This document shows positions 1-8,061 of a stretch of DNA of 33,950 nt, in pieces; the stretch's first letter is position 1; each line of letters opens with the position of its first letter. This DNA is from Pseudomonadota bacterium. GTDB lineage: Bacteria; Pseudomonadota; Gammaproteobacteria; Xanthomonadales; Xanthomonadaceae. A model generated the notes under the pieces. It did no database searches, was not told where the DNA came from, and worked only from the letters and a program-made list of their open reading frames with translations. The DNA lies in the NCBI GenBank assembly GCA_023444765.1, contig JAEXLY010000142.1, forward strand, positions 1 to 33,950, read 5' to 3'. The position numbers and the translations under genes are program-made.

Positions 1-221
1 CTCCCCCGCTCGCGGGGGAGGGTGAAGAGCGGGCATGAGGGAAACCGGCATGCAGTCGATCCGTGCGGCGCATACGTCAGCTGCCAGAGACCGCCGGCTT
101 CCCGGCGCGCCCGGTACGACCGTGGCCGGCACGCGCCGTGCACGGCCGGACGTATCGGTGCCGCCCCGCCCTGGCCCCCGCTCGTGGGGGAGGGCCGGGA
201 TGGGGGCCGGGACGACACGAT
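1..221. repeat. Two copies of a G/C hairpin repeat downstream of the GH31 gene
   Basis: Bases 1-20 (CTCCCCCGCTCGCGGGGGAG) form a perfect 9-bp stem with a 2-base loop. Bases 175-190 carry a related hairpin, CCCCC-GCTCGT-GGGGG. Both are followed by GGGAGGG or GGGAGGGC and further G runs. Hairpins of this 'ctcccccgc...gcgggggag' kind are, to my knowledge, scattered between genes in Xanthomonadaceae. Here they sit just past the stop codon of the leftward enzyme operon, so they may also act as an RNA-stabilising 3' end or a weak terminator, although no T-run follows on the minus strand. I see no convincing gene in bases 1-221. Confidence 0.6.
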
Positions 222-3080
222 TCATGCCTTCGGCCGCCCCACCGTCAGCGCGCTGCCGTCATAGCTCACCGTGACATCGGCGGCCGGCTCCAGCGCGCCG
301 TTGTCGCCACGCGGGCCGTCGACGAACCGCACCCGGATCTCGCGGCTGGACGCCATGCCCGGATATGCGCCCTCGCGCGCGCCGATCGTCAGTTCGCCGC
401 TGGCCTCATCCCAGGCCAACGGGATCCGTGCCGATTCGCCGCGTTCGTAGCCGTAGCTGCGGCCGTTGTCCTCGTACAGCGATAAGCTGCCGTCCGCGCC
501 GGTGTAGATCTCGATGGTCAGCGGCGCATCCGGCTGCTCATCCACGTACTGCTGCACCACCGTGCGCGGCACGATCGAGCCTGCGCGCACGAACAGCGGC
601 ATGCGCTGCAGCGGCGCGGCGGCGGTGATGGTCTGCCCGCCCGCGTGCCGCTGCCCGGTCTCGAAGTCGATCCACTCCGTGCCCGCCGGCAGGTAGACCT
701 CGCGACTGGTGGCCTTGAACTGCGTCACCGGCGCGACCAGGAAGGCCGGCCCGAACAGGTACTGGTCGGCGATGTCGCGCGCCTTCGCATCCTGCGGGAA
801 GTCCATCGCCAGCGCGCGCAGGATCGTGCCGTCGCGGTGGTACGTATCGCCCGCCAGGGTGTAGATGTAGGGCAGCAGCGTGTAGCGCAGCTTGAGGTAG
901 TGCACGAAGCTGTCGTAGTGCGGCGTGCCCTCGGGCGCGATCTCCCAGATCTCGCGGTACGGGAACTGGCCGTGCAGGCGGAAGATCGGCACGAAGGCGC
1001 CGTGCTGGAACCAGCGCAGGCTCAGTTCGCGCCATTCGGGCAGGTGCGCCGGGTCCTGCGTCTCGTAGCGACGCTCGGGCGAGAAGCCGCCGATATCGAA
1101 GCTCACGTTCGGCGCGCCGGCCATCGAGGCGTTCACCAGGCCCGAGATCTGCTCGCGGTAGTCCTCCCATCGCGGCACGATGTCGCCGCTCCAGAATGCG
1201 GCGCCGGCGCGCTGCTGCCCGGCGAAGTACGCGCGCGAGAGGATGAACACGCGCTTGTCCGGCTCCACTTCGCGTGAGCCGCGATACACGCCTTCCGAAT
1301 GCGGCAGCGGGTAGGCGTTGAAGTACTCGGTCGAGGAACCCAGCGCGTTGGGCATGGTGCGCGCCTTGCGCTCGCCGATGTCGATGTTGCTGTGCAGGTC
1401 GGGCTCGGTGGCATCCAGCCACCAGGCGTCGAACCCCTTGCTGTTGAGCTTGGTGTTCACCTGGCGCCAGAAGATGTCCTGCGCTTCCTTCGCGAACGGG
1501 TCGTAGAACGAATTGAGGTAGCCCTCGCCGATCCAGTCGCGTTCGCCGACCTCGACGTTTCGCTTGTACATGTAGCCGGCCGCGTCGAGCTCCTTGTAGT
1601 GCTCGGTGGTCGGATAGAACTTCGGCCAGACCGAAATCATGATCTGCGCGTTCTGCCCGTGCACGTGGTCGACCATGCCCTCCGGATCCGGGAAGGTCTT
1701 CGGGTCGAAGTCGTGCGAACCCCAGGCGTCCTCCGGCCAGTAGGACCAGTCGAGCACGATGGCATCGATCGGCAGCTTGCGGCGACGATATTCGTCCAGC
1801 GCGCCGGTCAGCTCGGCCTGGGTCTTGTAGCGCTCGCGGCTCTGCCAGAAGCCGTAGGACCACTTGGGCAGCAGCACCGCCTTGCCGGTGAGGTCGCGGT
1901 AGCCGGCGATCACGCCGTCGGCATCGTCGGCGGCGACCACGTAGTAGTCGGTCACCTGCGCGGCCTCGGACCAGATCGACAGGTCGTCCGCCTCGTCCGC
2001 CGGCAGCGGGTCGCGGCCCTGCAGGGCGAGGTAGGCCGGCTCGATGCGGTCCCATTCGATCCGCAGGTCATGCTTCTGCCCGGCCTTGAGGTCGAGCGCG
2101 AACTCATGATGCCAGGGATTCCAATTCTGGCGCCAGCGGTCGATCACCAGCTCGCCGTCGACGTAGAGCTTGGCGTACTCGCTGTTGTAGAGCGAGAAGG
2201 TGTGGCGGCCGTCGGACTTCGCCTCGATCTGCCCTTCCCAGAGCACGTCGCTGCGCCCACCCGGCTCGAGGTTCTTGCCCTCGTCCGGGAAATCTTCGAG
2301 CCCGGAGATGAACTGGTAGTCGATCTTCTCCTCGCGACGCACGAGTTTCACGTCGCCGTCGATGGAATAGGTCGCGGTCAGCGCGCCCTCCACGCCGTCC
2401 CTGTCGTACAGCGTGACCACCTCGCCGATCTGGCGCAGGCCGCGCGGATCGCCGTAGCGGGTGATCGAATTGTTGTCCCAGAGGATGCCGTAGTTGCGGC
2501 TGGACGCCAGGTAGGGAATGGCGTTGTCGATGTTGTGCTGGAGCAGCTCGACGTCGCGGCCCTTGAGGTTCATCCAGCCCTGCTGGTGCAGGCCGGTGCC
2601 GTACAGCCCTTCGTCGTCGTTCGACTCGAAGCGCTGGCGGATGCTGTAGTAGGGCGTGCCGTCGAACTCGGTGGCCTCGAAGCTGCGTCCGCCGGCGACT
2701 TCCGCCAGCAGCGGCGTGCCGGCGGCATCGAAGAACGCCACGCGGCCGTCGCTCAGCGAGACCTCGGCGGAAATGCCGGCCGCCAGGACGCGCAGCCGGC
2801 CGTCGGCCTCGCTGGTTTCGAACTCCGGGGCCGCGCCCTGGCGCTCCACGCGCATCAGGCTCTTCGAACGCTCGAAATCGCCGTTCGGATCGGCGGTGAC
2901 GCGGATGATGCGGTCGGACACCACCTGCAGCCGCACGCCGGCAGCGCCTTCGGCCGACGGGCGCACGACGATGCCATCGCCGGCGCGCTCCCAGCCGGTG
3001 GCGGCCTGCGCGCCACAGCCGGCAAGCGCGATGGCCACGGGCAGCGCCAGCAGGCGCGGGAAGCGGGAAAGTCGGGTCAT
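222..3080 (-). CDS. GH31 alpha-xylosidase-like glycosidase, PA14-containing lipoprotein
   Basis: A 952-residue family 31 glycoside hydrolase. The start is the ATG at 3080, preceded by a perfect AGGAGG eight bases upstream; the frame is open further upstream but nothing supports an earlier start. The N-terminus is a lipoprotein signal with lipobox LAGC (Cys22), so the enzyme should be anchored in the periplasm or outer membrane. A PA14-like insert lies at about residues 263-363. The catalytic barrel follows, with the nucleophile Asp556 in WWLDATEPD and the acid/base Asp633 in FWSGD. GH31 with a PA14 insert is the architecture of bacterial xyloglucan alpha-xylosidases such as Cellvibrio Xyl31A, which remove xylose from the non-reducing end of xyloglucan oligosaccharides. 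It is the last gene of a GH35-GH31 pair separated by 4 bases. An alpha-glucosidase activity cannot be excluded from sequence alone. Confidence 0.9.
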   Translation of the reverse strand: MTRLSRFPRLLALPVAIALAGCGAQAATGWERAGDGIVVRPSAEGAAGVRLQVVSDRIIRVTADPNGDFERSKSLMRVERQGAAPEFETSEADGRLRVLAAGISAEVSLSDGRVAFFDAAGTPLLAEVAGGRSFEATEFDGTPYYSIRQRFESNDDEGLYGTGLHQQGWMNLKGRDVELLQHNIDNAIPYLASSRNYGILWDNNSITRYGDPRGLRQIGEVVTLYDRDGVEGALTATYSIDGDVKLVRREEKIDYQFISGLEDFPDEGKNLEPGGRSDVLWEGQIEAKSDGRHTFSLYNSEYAKLYVDGELVIDRWRQNWNPWHHEFALDLKAGQKHDLRIEWDRIEPAYLALQGRDPLPADEADDLSIWSEAAQVTDYYVVAADDADGVIAGYRDLTGKAVLLPKWSYGFWQSRERYKTQAELTGALDEYRRRKLPIDAIVLDWSYWPEDAWGSHDFDPKTFPDPEGMVDHVHGQNAQIMISVWPKFYPTTEHYKELDAAGYMYKRNVEVGERDWIGEGYLNSFYDPFAKEAQDIFWRQVNTKLNSKGFDAWWLDATEPDLHSNIDIGERKARTMPNALGSSTEYFNAYPLPHSEGVYRGSREVEPDKRVFILSRAYFAGQQRAGAAFWSGDIVPRWEDYREQISGLVNASMAGAPNVSFDIGGFSPERRYETQDPAHLPEWRELSLRWFQHGAFVPIFRLHGQFPYREIWEIAPEGTPHYDSFVHYLKLRYTLLPYIYTLAGDTYHRDGTILRALAMDFPQDAKARDIADQYLFGPAFLVAPVTQFKATSREVYLPAGTEWIDFETGQRHAGGQTITAAAPLQRMPLFVRAGSIVPRTVVQQYVDEQPDAPLTIEIYTGADGSLSLYEDNGRSYGYERGESARIPLAWDEASGELTIGAREGAYPGMASSREIRVRFVDGPRGDNGALEPAADVTVSYDGSALTVGRPKA

Positions 3081-3084
3081 GGCG

Positions 3085-4917
3085 TCAGTCCTCCTGGGGG
3101 TCGACGTCGGAAGTGGTGCGATAGGTCGCAAGGCTTACGCGCAGCAGCTGCACGGCATCGGAGAAGTTCAGGCCGTAGTCGGTCTGGTCGCCGTTCCAGT
3201 TGCGGTGGAACTGCCATTCGCCGTCGACGTAGCGGCCTTCCTCGACGCGGTCGTAGATCAATGCATGGCCTTCGGTCGCCGGATGGATCGCCACGCGCGC
3301 ATGCATGCCGGTGACCAGGAACTCGTCGGGACCGAGCTCGGCGATCAGCGCGCCGCCGATCGGCTCGGGATTGCCCGGCACCGCGCCCTGGAACCAGAAG
3401 TGCGGCAGGCCGTAGCCGACCGTGGCGTTCCAGCGGTCGTTGAGGCGGATGGTCTGTTCCGGCACGCCCGGCTGCTCGGCCACGCCGTGCAGGCGGCCTT
3501 CGGACGCGGCCCTGGCGAATTCGCGCATGCCCTGGTTGACCAGGGCGAAACCGAGCGCGAACGGCTTGATCGTCTCCGGCGTGGTGCGCTTCACGCCCAG
3601 CGGGAAGTTGCCGTAGGGCGTGTAGTCCATGCCGAACGGCACCCAGCCGATGCCGTCGTGGCCGAGCGCGGCGAACAGGTAGCGCGCATACGCCGGCGCG
3701 TTGCCGGTCTCGGCCACGAACAGCGCGTTGTCCGGCCGCGCGTAGCGCTCGAGCACCGTGGTGTAGTTGACGTACTCGGGCATGTAGATGTCGGGCGCGA
3801 GGATGTCGATGTCCGGCGCCGCGGCCTTGTACACGTCGAGCATGTTGTCGGTCGGGCCGCCGCTTGCGTACTGGCCGGGCTGGCCGGGGTTGAACGGCCC
3901 GCGCAGCGCGGCATTGATGTACATGGGCAGCGGGTACTCGGCCTTCCCGGCCTTCGCGACTTCGTTGATGTAGCTCGCGATGTGCCAGGCGTGGAAGGTC
4001 TCGTCGGCATCGCCGCCGAAGACCTCGCGCCAGGTGCCGGGCGACCTGCCGAGGCGGTCGAGCAGCGGCTGCGGCACGGGGCCTTCGAATACGCGCTGCG
4101 CCAGTGGCGAGAAGTCGCGCACGCCGCCATAGGTGCCCGGTTCGTTCTGCGGCTGCACCATGATCACGGTGCGCTGGGCGTCGGCCTGTCGCAGGTGCCG
4201 CATCAGCGCCGCGAACGCCTTGCGGTCGGCATCGAGCGTGGCCTGCTCGTGCGGCGAGAGCGAGTTCAGCACGACCCCGTCCTCGCGCACCACGCGCGGG
4301 AAACGGTCATTGTCGAGCTTGACCCAGGCCGGCGCGTAGTTGGGACCGTTGTTCTTCCAGGTTGCGAACCAGAGCACGATCAGCCGCTTGTCGTGCGCAC
4401 GCGCCTGTTCGAGGAGGTGATCGACGAACGAGAAGTCGAACCTTCCTTCCTCCGGCTCGACCTGCTCCCATGCGATCGAAATGGACAGGGTGTTGGCGCC
4501 GAGGTCGTCGAGCGCGGGCCAGACCTGGACGAGCGGTTCTGGGTAGTTGCTCGAGTTGTGCGCCTGCCCGCCCAGGACCAGGAACGGCGCGCCGTCGACG
4601 ATGAGGGCGTGCCTTCCGTCCTTGCTTTCAAAGCGGGGAATGGGGCGCTGCGCGGCATCGGCGGCCGCGGGCGCTGGCGTGGCGGCACTGGGCGCTGGCG
4701 CGTCGGGCATGCCGCCACGGCATGCACCCAGCAGGAGAAGCGCAGCCACGCCGACCGTCCGCAGTGCATCGGGCAACGCGCGCGGCGATCGCGCAGCCGC
4801 TGCGCAACGTGGCCGCTCCCGGTCCGCGCGCCATCCGTGCGCAAGGTGGGCGGATTCCCGGCCGGGCGTGCCCGGCCGGGCGTGGCGCGCCGGAGCAGGC
4901 TCGCGCGCGACCGGCAT
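3085..4917 (-). CDS. GH35 beta-galactosidase (DUF5597 type), lipoprotein
   Basis: A family 35 beta-galactosidase expected to remove terminal galactose from xyloglucan side chains in the periplasm. Numbered from the ATG at 4917, the acid/base Glu259 lies in VQPQNEPG and the nucleophile Glu403 in FVAETGN. The C-terminal third is the DUF5597-like beta region seen in this GH35 subgroup. The start is uncertain. ATG 4917 has a good GGAGAG Shine-Dalgarno but places about 50 Arg/Pro-rich residues before the hydrophobic stretch and lipobox LLGAC. A TTG at 4776 has no Shine-Dalgarno but gives a textbook 18-residue lipoprotein signal (MPDALRTVGVAALLLLGAC). Its stop is 4 bases from the GH31 start, so the two are surely co-transcribed, and the CE20-like gene lies upstream in the same direction. 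The released galactose could feed the galactonate operon at 15.9-19.5 kb. Confidence 0.87.
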   Translation of the reverse strand: MPVAREPAPARHARPGTPGRESAHLAHGWRADRERPRCAAAARSPRALPDALRTVGVAALLLLGACRGGMPDAPAPSAATPAPAAADAAQRPIPRFESKDGRHALIVDGAPFLVLGGQAHNSSNYPEPLVQVWPALDDLGANTLSISIAWEQVEPEEGRFDFSFVDHLLEQARAHDKRLIVLWFATWKNNGPNYAPAWVKLDNDRFPRVVREDGVVLNSLSPHEQATLDADRKAFAALMRHLRQADAQRTVIMVQPQNEPGTYGGVRDFSPLAQRVFEGPVPQPLLDRLGRSPGTWREVFGGDADETFHAWHIASYINEVAKAGKAEYPLPMYINAALRGPFNPGQPGQYASGGPTDNMLDVYKAAAPDIDILAPDIYMPEYVNYTTVLERYARPDNALFVAETGNAPAYARYLFAALGHDGIGWVPFGMDYTPYGNFPLGVKRTTPETIKPFALGFALVNQGMREFARAASEGRLHGVAEQPGVPEQTIRLNDRWNATVGYGLPHFWFQGAVPGNPEPIGGALIAELGPDEFLVTGMHARVAIHPATEGHALIYDRVEEGRYVDGEWQFHRNWNGDQTDYGLNFSDAVQLLRVSLATYRTTSDVDPQED

Positions 4918-5009
4918 TCGTCTCTCCGGGGCGGCCCCGCCCTGCAGGGGAAGGAGACATGCGCACGGCCACTCGGTGGCTTGCGGCAAGCGGCGCGACG
5001 GCGCCGGGG

Positions 5010-7085
5010 TCACCAGTCGTCGCTCCGGAACGGCGATGCAGGCAGGCCACCGGCGCCTACCAGGTTCGCCTCGGCCGGTGCGTCGCTCCACGCGTAGCGC
5101 ACCGCGACCGGAGCGGCGACCGCATCGCTGCGCACGACCACCTGGCCGCCTTCGATCACCGCAGTGGCAGGACGGAACACGCGATCCGCACCCGCGAGCC
5201 GGAAGCCCCGCAGGCTATCGCCGCCGCGCACCGCCAGCCCCTGGCCATGGAACCGGAGGCGGGCGACACCGTCCCCGAACACGGCACGGTCGAACACCGG
5301 GCCCGCGTGCACCAGGTCCTCGCCATAGGCCACCTTCCGCGCCGCGAGCGCGAGGCGCTTGCCGACGTCCTGCTTGTTCCTGGGATGGATGTCATCCGCA
5401 TCGCCGATATCGATGGCCACCGCCTGCGCCGTGGCCGGGAGCGACAGCGTGGCCGACTGCGACTCGCGCAGCACTGCCCAGGGGCTGCGGTCGCCCTGGT
5501 CGCCACCGGAATTCCAGCTGGCCAGCTGCACCCACAGGAACGGCAGCGCCGGTGCGTTCCACTGCGCGCGCCATTGGCGGATCATCGCCGGAAACTGCTC
5601 GCGGTAGCGCAGCGCCTGCTCGACGCTGCCGGCATTGGATTCGCCCTGGTACCAGATCACGCCACGCACCGGAAACGGCTGCAGCGGCGCGATCATCGCG
5701 TTGTACAGCAGCGTCGCCCGCTGGTTCTTGTCGTCGTCTAGGGCGAGGGCGGTGACCTCGGCGGGACGGAATTTCCAGGTCCCCGCCAGCGGGCGTCGCG
5801 CGCCGTTCGCCGGTTCCACGAACAGCTCCTGCGCCAGGCCGTGGATGCCGCCGCCGCCGCCGACATCGGTCACGCGCACCGCCACTTCGTTCTCCCCGGC
5901 ATGCAGCGCGGCGGCGGGCACCGTGTACACGCGCGCGAGGTCGTAATGCAGCTGCGTGCTGCCGACCTCCACGCCGTTGACCCAAGTGGTGTCGCTGTCG
6001 TCGATGCGCCCCACGCCCAGGACGATGCCGCGCGCTGCTTCGTCCGCATCCAGGGTGAACGTGGTGCGGTACCAGCCCACGCCGTCCATGCCGTTCCATC
6101 CGGCGGTTTCCCACAACGCCGGCACGGCCATGTCGTCCCAGCCGGACGTATCGGTGCCGGCGGCATGCCAGCTGCCGTCGTCGGCCGGCAGCTGCCACCG
6201 CGCCAGATTGGCCTGCGACCGGGCCAGCGCCCTCGCATCTTCGTCTTTCAGCCGGTGCGCCAGCGCCACCAGTCCGTCGCCATCGATGCCCTGGGTGGCG
6301 GCATCCATCCACGCCTCGATGCTGCTGCCGCCCCAGGTGCTGTCGATGATGCCGATCGGCACGCCCTCGGCCGCGCGCAGTTCGCGCGCGAAAAAGTGCG
6401 CGACCGCGGAAAAGTGGCCCGCGGCTGCCGGCGAGGACGTGATCCATTCGCCCCCGGCCAGTTGCCACTGCGGCAGTCCCGCCCAGGACTTGGGGATCTT
6501 GAAGTGGCGGATCAGCGTATCGGTGGCGCGGGCGATCTCGGCATCGGCATCGGCCGACTGCGCGATCGGCCACTCCATGTTGGACTGGCCCGACGCCAGC
6601 CAGACGTCACCGACCATGACCTCGCGCAGGCTGCGCGGCGCCTTGCCATCGTCGATGCGCAGCGTCAGCGGGCCACCCGCCTCGCGCGCCGGCAGCTCCA
6701 CGCGCCAGGCACCGTTGCCGTCCGCGCTCGCCTCGACCGTCGTCCCATCCAACGACACCCTCACCCGCGCGCCCGGACCAGCCAGTCCCCAGACTGGGAT
6801 CGCGACGCCACGCTGCAGCACCATGCCGTCGGAGAACATGCGCGGCAGTTCGACCGCGTGGCCTGCGGAGGCCAGCAGCAACGCGCCCGCGCAGCCGAAA
6901 TGCACCACGGACTTCGTGACGCGGCCCGGGCTGGCGCCGGCATGAGGCAGCGGGCCGGCGCGTTCCACCACATGCGCGTGGGCGGCGATCCGGTTGCATG
7001 CCGGCCCACGCTGCTGGGACCTGGCTCCGGCCGTCCGGCGACGGGGGCCGGCCAACCAGGCCGCGGAAAGGATTCGCACTTTCAT
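5010..7085 (-). CDS. CE20-type (sialate O-acetylesterase-like) carbohydrate acetylesterase
   Basis: An SGNH-fold acetylesterase. Numbered from ATG 7085, the nucleophile Ser168 is in GQSNMEWP, Glu482 is in WYQGESNA, and the C-terminal pair Asp565/His567 is in DADDIHP. Between the first half (ending near STWGGSSIEAW) and the WYQGES block sits a jelly-roll, sugar-binding-like insert at about residues 300-435. It carries GWYRTTF and WVNGVEVG, as in GH2-like domains. This interrupted layout is that of the xyloglucan acetylesterases that founded family CE20 in Xanthomonas, which remove acetyl groups blocking debranching enzymes. Start choice: ATG 7085 has a GAGAGG Shine-Dalgarno, but the secretion signal (VHFGCAGALLLASAGHA) comes about 60 residues later, so a GTG near 6908 is an alternative. 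ATG 7103 is also possible. It is probably the first gene of the CE20-GH35-GH31 operon. Confidence 0.82.
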   Translation of the reverse strand: MKVRILSAAWLAGPRRRTAGARSQQRGPACNRIAAHAHVVERAGPLPHAGASPGRVTKSVVHFGCAGALLLASAGHAVELPRMFSDGMVLQRGVAIPVWGLAGPGARVRVSLDGTTVEASADGNGAWRVELPAREAGGPLTLRIDDGKAPRSLREVMVGDVWLASGQSNMEWPIAQSADADAEIARATDTLIRHFKIPKSWAGLPQWQLAGGEWITSSPAAAGHFSAVAHFFARELRAAEGVPIGIIDSTWGGSSIEAWMDAATQGIDGDGLVALAHRLKDEDARALARSQANLARWQLPADDGSWHAAGTDTSGWDDMAVPALWETAGWNGMDGVGWYRTTFTLDADEAARGIVLGVGRIDDSDTTWVNGVEVGSTQLHYDLARVYTVPAAALHAGENEVAVRVTDVGGGGGIHGLAQELFVEPANGARRPLAGTWKFRPAEVTALALDDDKNQRATLLYNAMIAPLQPFPVRGVIWYQGESNAGSVEQALRYREQFPAMIRQWRAQWNAPALPFLWVQLASWNSGGDQGDRSPWAVLRESQSATLSLPATAQAVAIDIGDADDIHPRNKQDVGKRLALAARKVAYGEDLVHAGPVFDRAVFGDGVARLRFHGQGLAVRGGDSLRGFRLAGADRVFRPATAVIEGGQVVVRSDAVAAPVAVRYAWSDAPAEANLVGAGGLPASPFRSDDW

Positions 7086-7103
7086 CCGGAACCTCTCTGA
7101 CAT

Positions 7104-7439
7104 CTCTCACCCTGCTTCGCGATGGCCGCGCCCGGGGAGCCTGCCACCGTGCGACATCACCCGCCATACGGCCCGACAAGCCGCTTCGCGGCAGCAGCGC
7201 CCTGCTCGCTCCTGGACGGGTGCCTGCCCGGACGACGCCAGACCTTCGGTCAAGATAGTGGGCGGAACAATTCCGGACCAATGAAGAAATCCTTCCCGCC
7301 TATGTCAGCCTGGAATGCTGCTACGCAGCAGCCTCGCGTCGGCATCGGTCGTCTCGCACCCGGATTCCCCTCTCCTGGCCGGGTGACCGGCTTGGTGGCG
7401 CGCGTGCCGGACACGGCCGGCGGCGCTGCAAAAGCGAGT
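7104..7439. promoter_or_regulatory. Intergenic region upstream of the CE20-GH35-GH31 operon
   Basis: About 335 bases without a convincing gene. The most A/T-rich part, 7250-7290, contains a 13-bp dyad at 7263-7275 (CGGAA-CAA-TTCCG, perfect 5-bp arms). This is the best place for the operon promoter and an operator. I cannot fix -35 and -10 boxes with confidence. Short open frames here overlap each other and have no ribosome-binding sites. Confidence 0.35.
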
Positions 7440-7892
7440 TCAGCGCATTGCCGTGCGGTCGCCGTGCGGGGACTCAGGCCGCAATGCCCTGAGATGACCG
7501 CGTCCAAGCATCCACCAAGCAACGATGCACGCCACTGCGTACAGGGCCAGCCAAGGCCAGAAGGGCGCCAGGTTGCCCAGATTGCGGAACACCGCCCAAC
7601 CGAGCAGGCAGGTCAGCAGGTAAGGCGCGACGCGATACCGGCCCGCCAGCGCCGCCCCCGTTGCGATGAGGACAAGCGATACGCCCAGCTCGCGCAGGGC
7701 ACTCCCCGGATACACGGACGCCGCCGGCTCGAAGAAAAACCAGACGAGGAGTAGGGAGATCTGGACCAGTCCGGGAACACCGGTCAGCGCGACCGCCACG
7801 CCGGACACGGCGGCAAGCCAGCGCGCGGCGCGTGGGAGGCGCGGCGTCCGCGGCGTTTCGGCCGCAGGACTCCGGTAGGGGGACGGTTCCAT
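7440..7892 (-). CDS. Small multi-pass membrane protein of unknown function
   Basis: A 150-residue protein, taking the ATG at 7892; the frame is open upstream but reads as arginine-rich non-coding-like sequence. The Shine-Dalgarno is weak (GGATC about 6 bases before the ATG). After a Pro/Arg-rich N-terminus of about 23 residues come roughly four hydrophobic segments: about 25-42, 44-53 running on to a Trp-Phe-Phe-Phe patch, 66-85 and 108-130. The tail is short, charged and presumably cytoplasmic. I recognise no family. It lies between the CE20 operon and the first TonB-dependent receptor in the same direction but is separated from both, so a link to sugar uptake is only positional. It could be a lineage-specific hypothetical. 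Confidence 0.5.
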   Translation of the reverse strand: MEPSPYRSPAAETPRTPRLPRAARWLAAVSGVAVALTGVPGLVQISLLLVWFFFEPAASVYPGSALRELGVSLVLIATGAALAGRYRVAPYLLTCLLGWAVFRNLGNLAPFWPWLALYAVACIVAWWMLGRGHLRALRPESPHGDRTAMR

Positions 7893-8017
7893 CGTCTGAT
7901 CCAGGCAGGCCGGGCGGCGAGTGCCTTCACGCCGTTGAGGTCGGACCCTACCAGCCGCGCCGCTCGTCCGCCAGCGGGACCGGAGCCGCGGCGTCGACAT
8001 GCCCGCAGCCCCCCGCA

Positions 8018-8051
8018 CGGGCCCACCGCGCTTGCGCGCGCGATGGGCCCG
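8018..8051 (-). terminator. Hairpin downstream of the first TonB-dependent receptor
   Basis: A perfect 8-bp outer stem (CGGGCCCA at 8018-8025 with TGGGCCCG at 8044-8051) encloses a GCGC-rich inner stem. It lies 11 bases past the receptor's stop codon. No T-run follows on the minus strand, so it may be a weak or Rho-assisted terminator, or a 3'-end stabiliser. Confidence 0.4.
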
Positions 8052-8061
8052 GCTCCACGCC

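Noticed and set aside
148..6160. An identical 19-base string at about 148 and 6142 (contains GGACGTATCGGTGCCG)
   Set aside because: One copy is inside the CE20 coding region and the other is intergenic. I see no flanking similarity beyond it, so it is probably chance or a small relic.
7250..7522. A 90-codon minus open frame in the CE20 upstream region
   Set aside because: It overlaps the end of the small membrane protein gene, has no Shine-Dalgarno, and has a composition like random GC-rich sequence.
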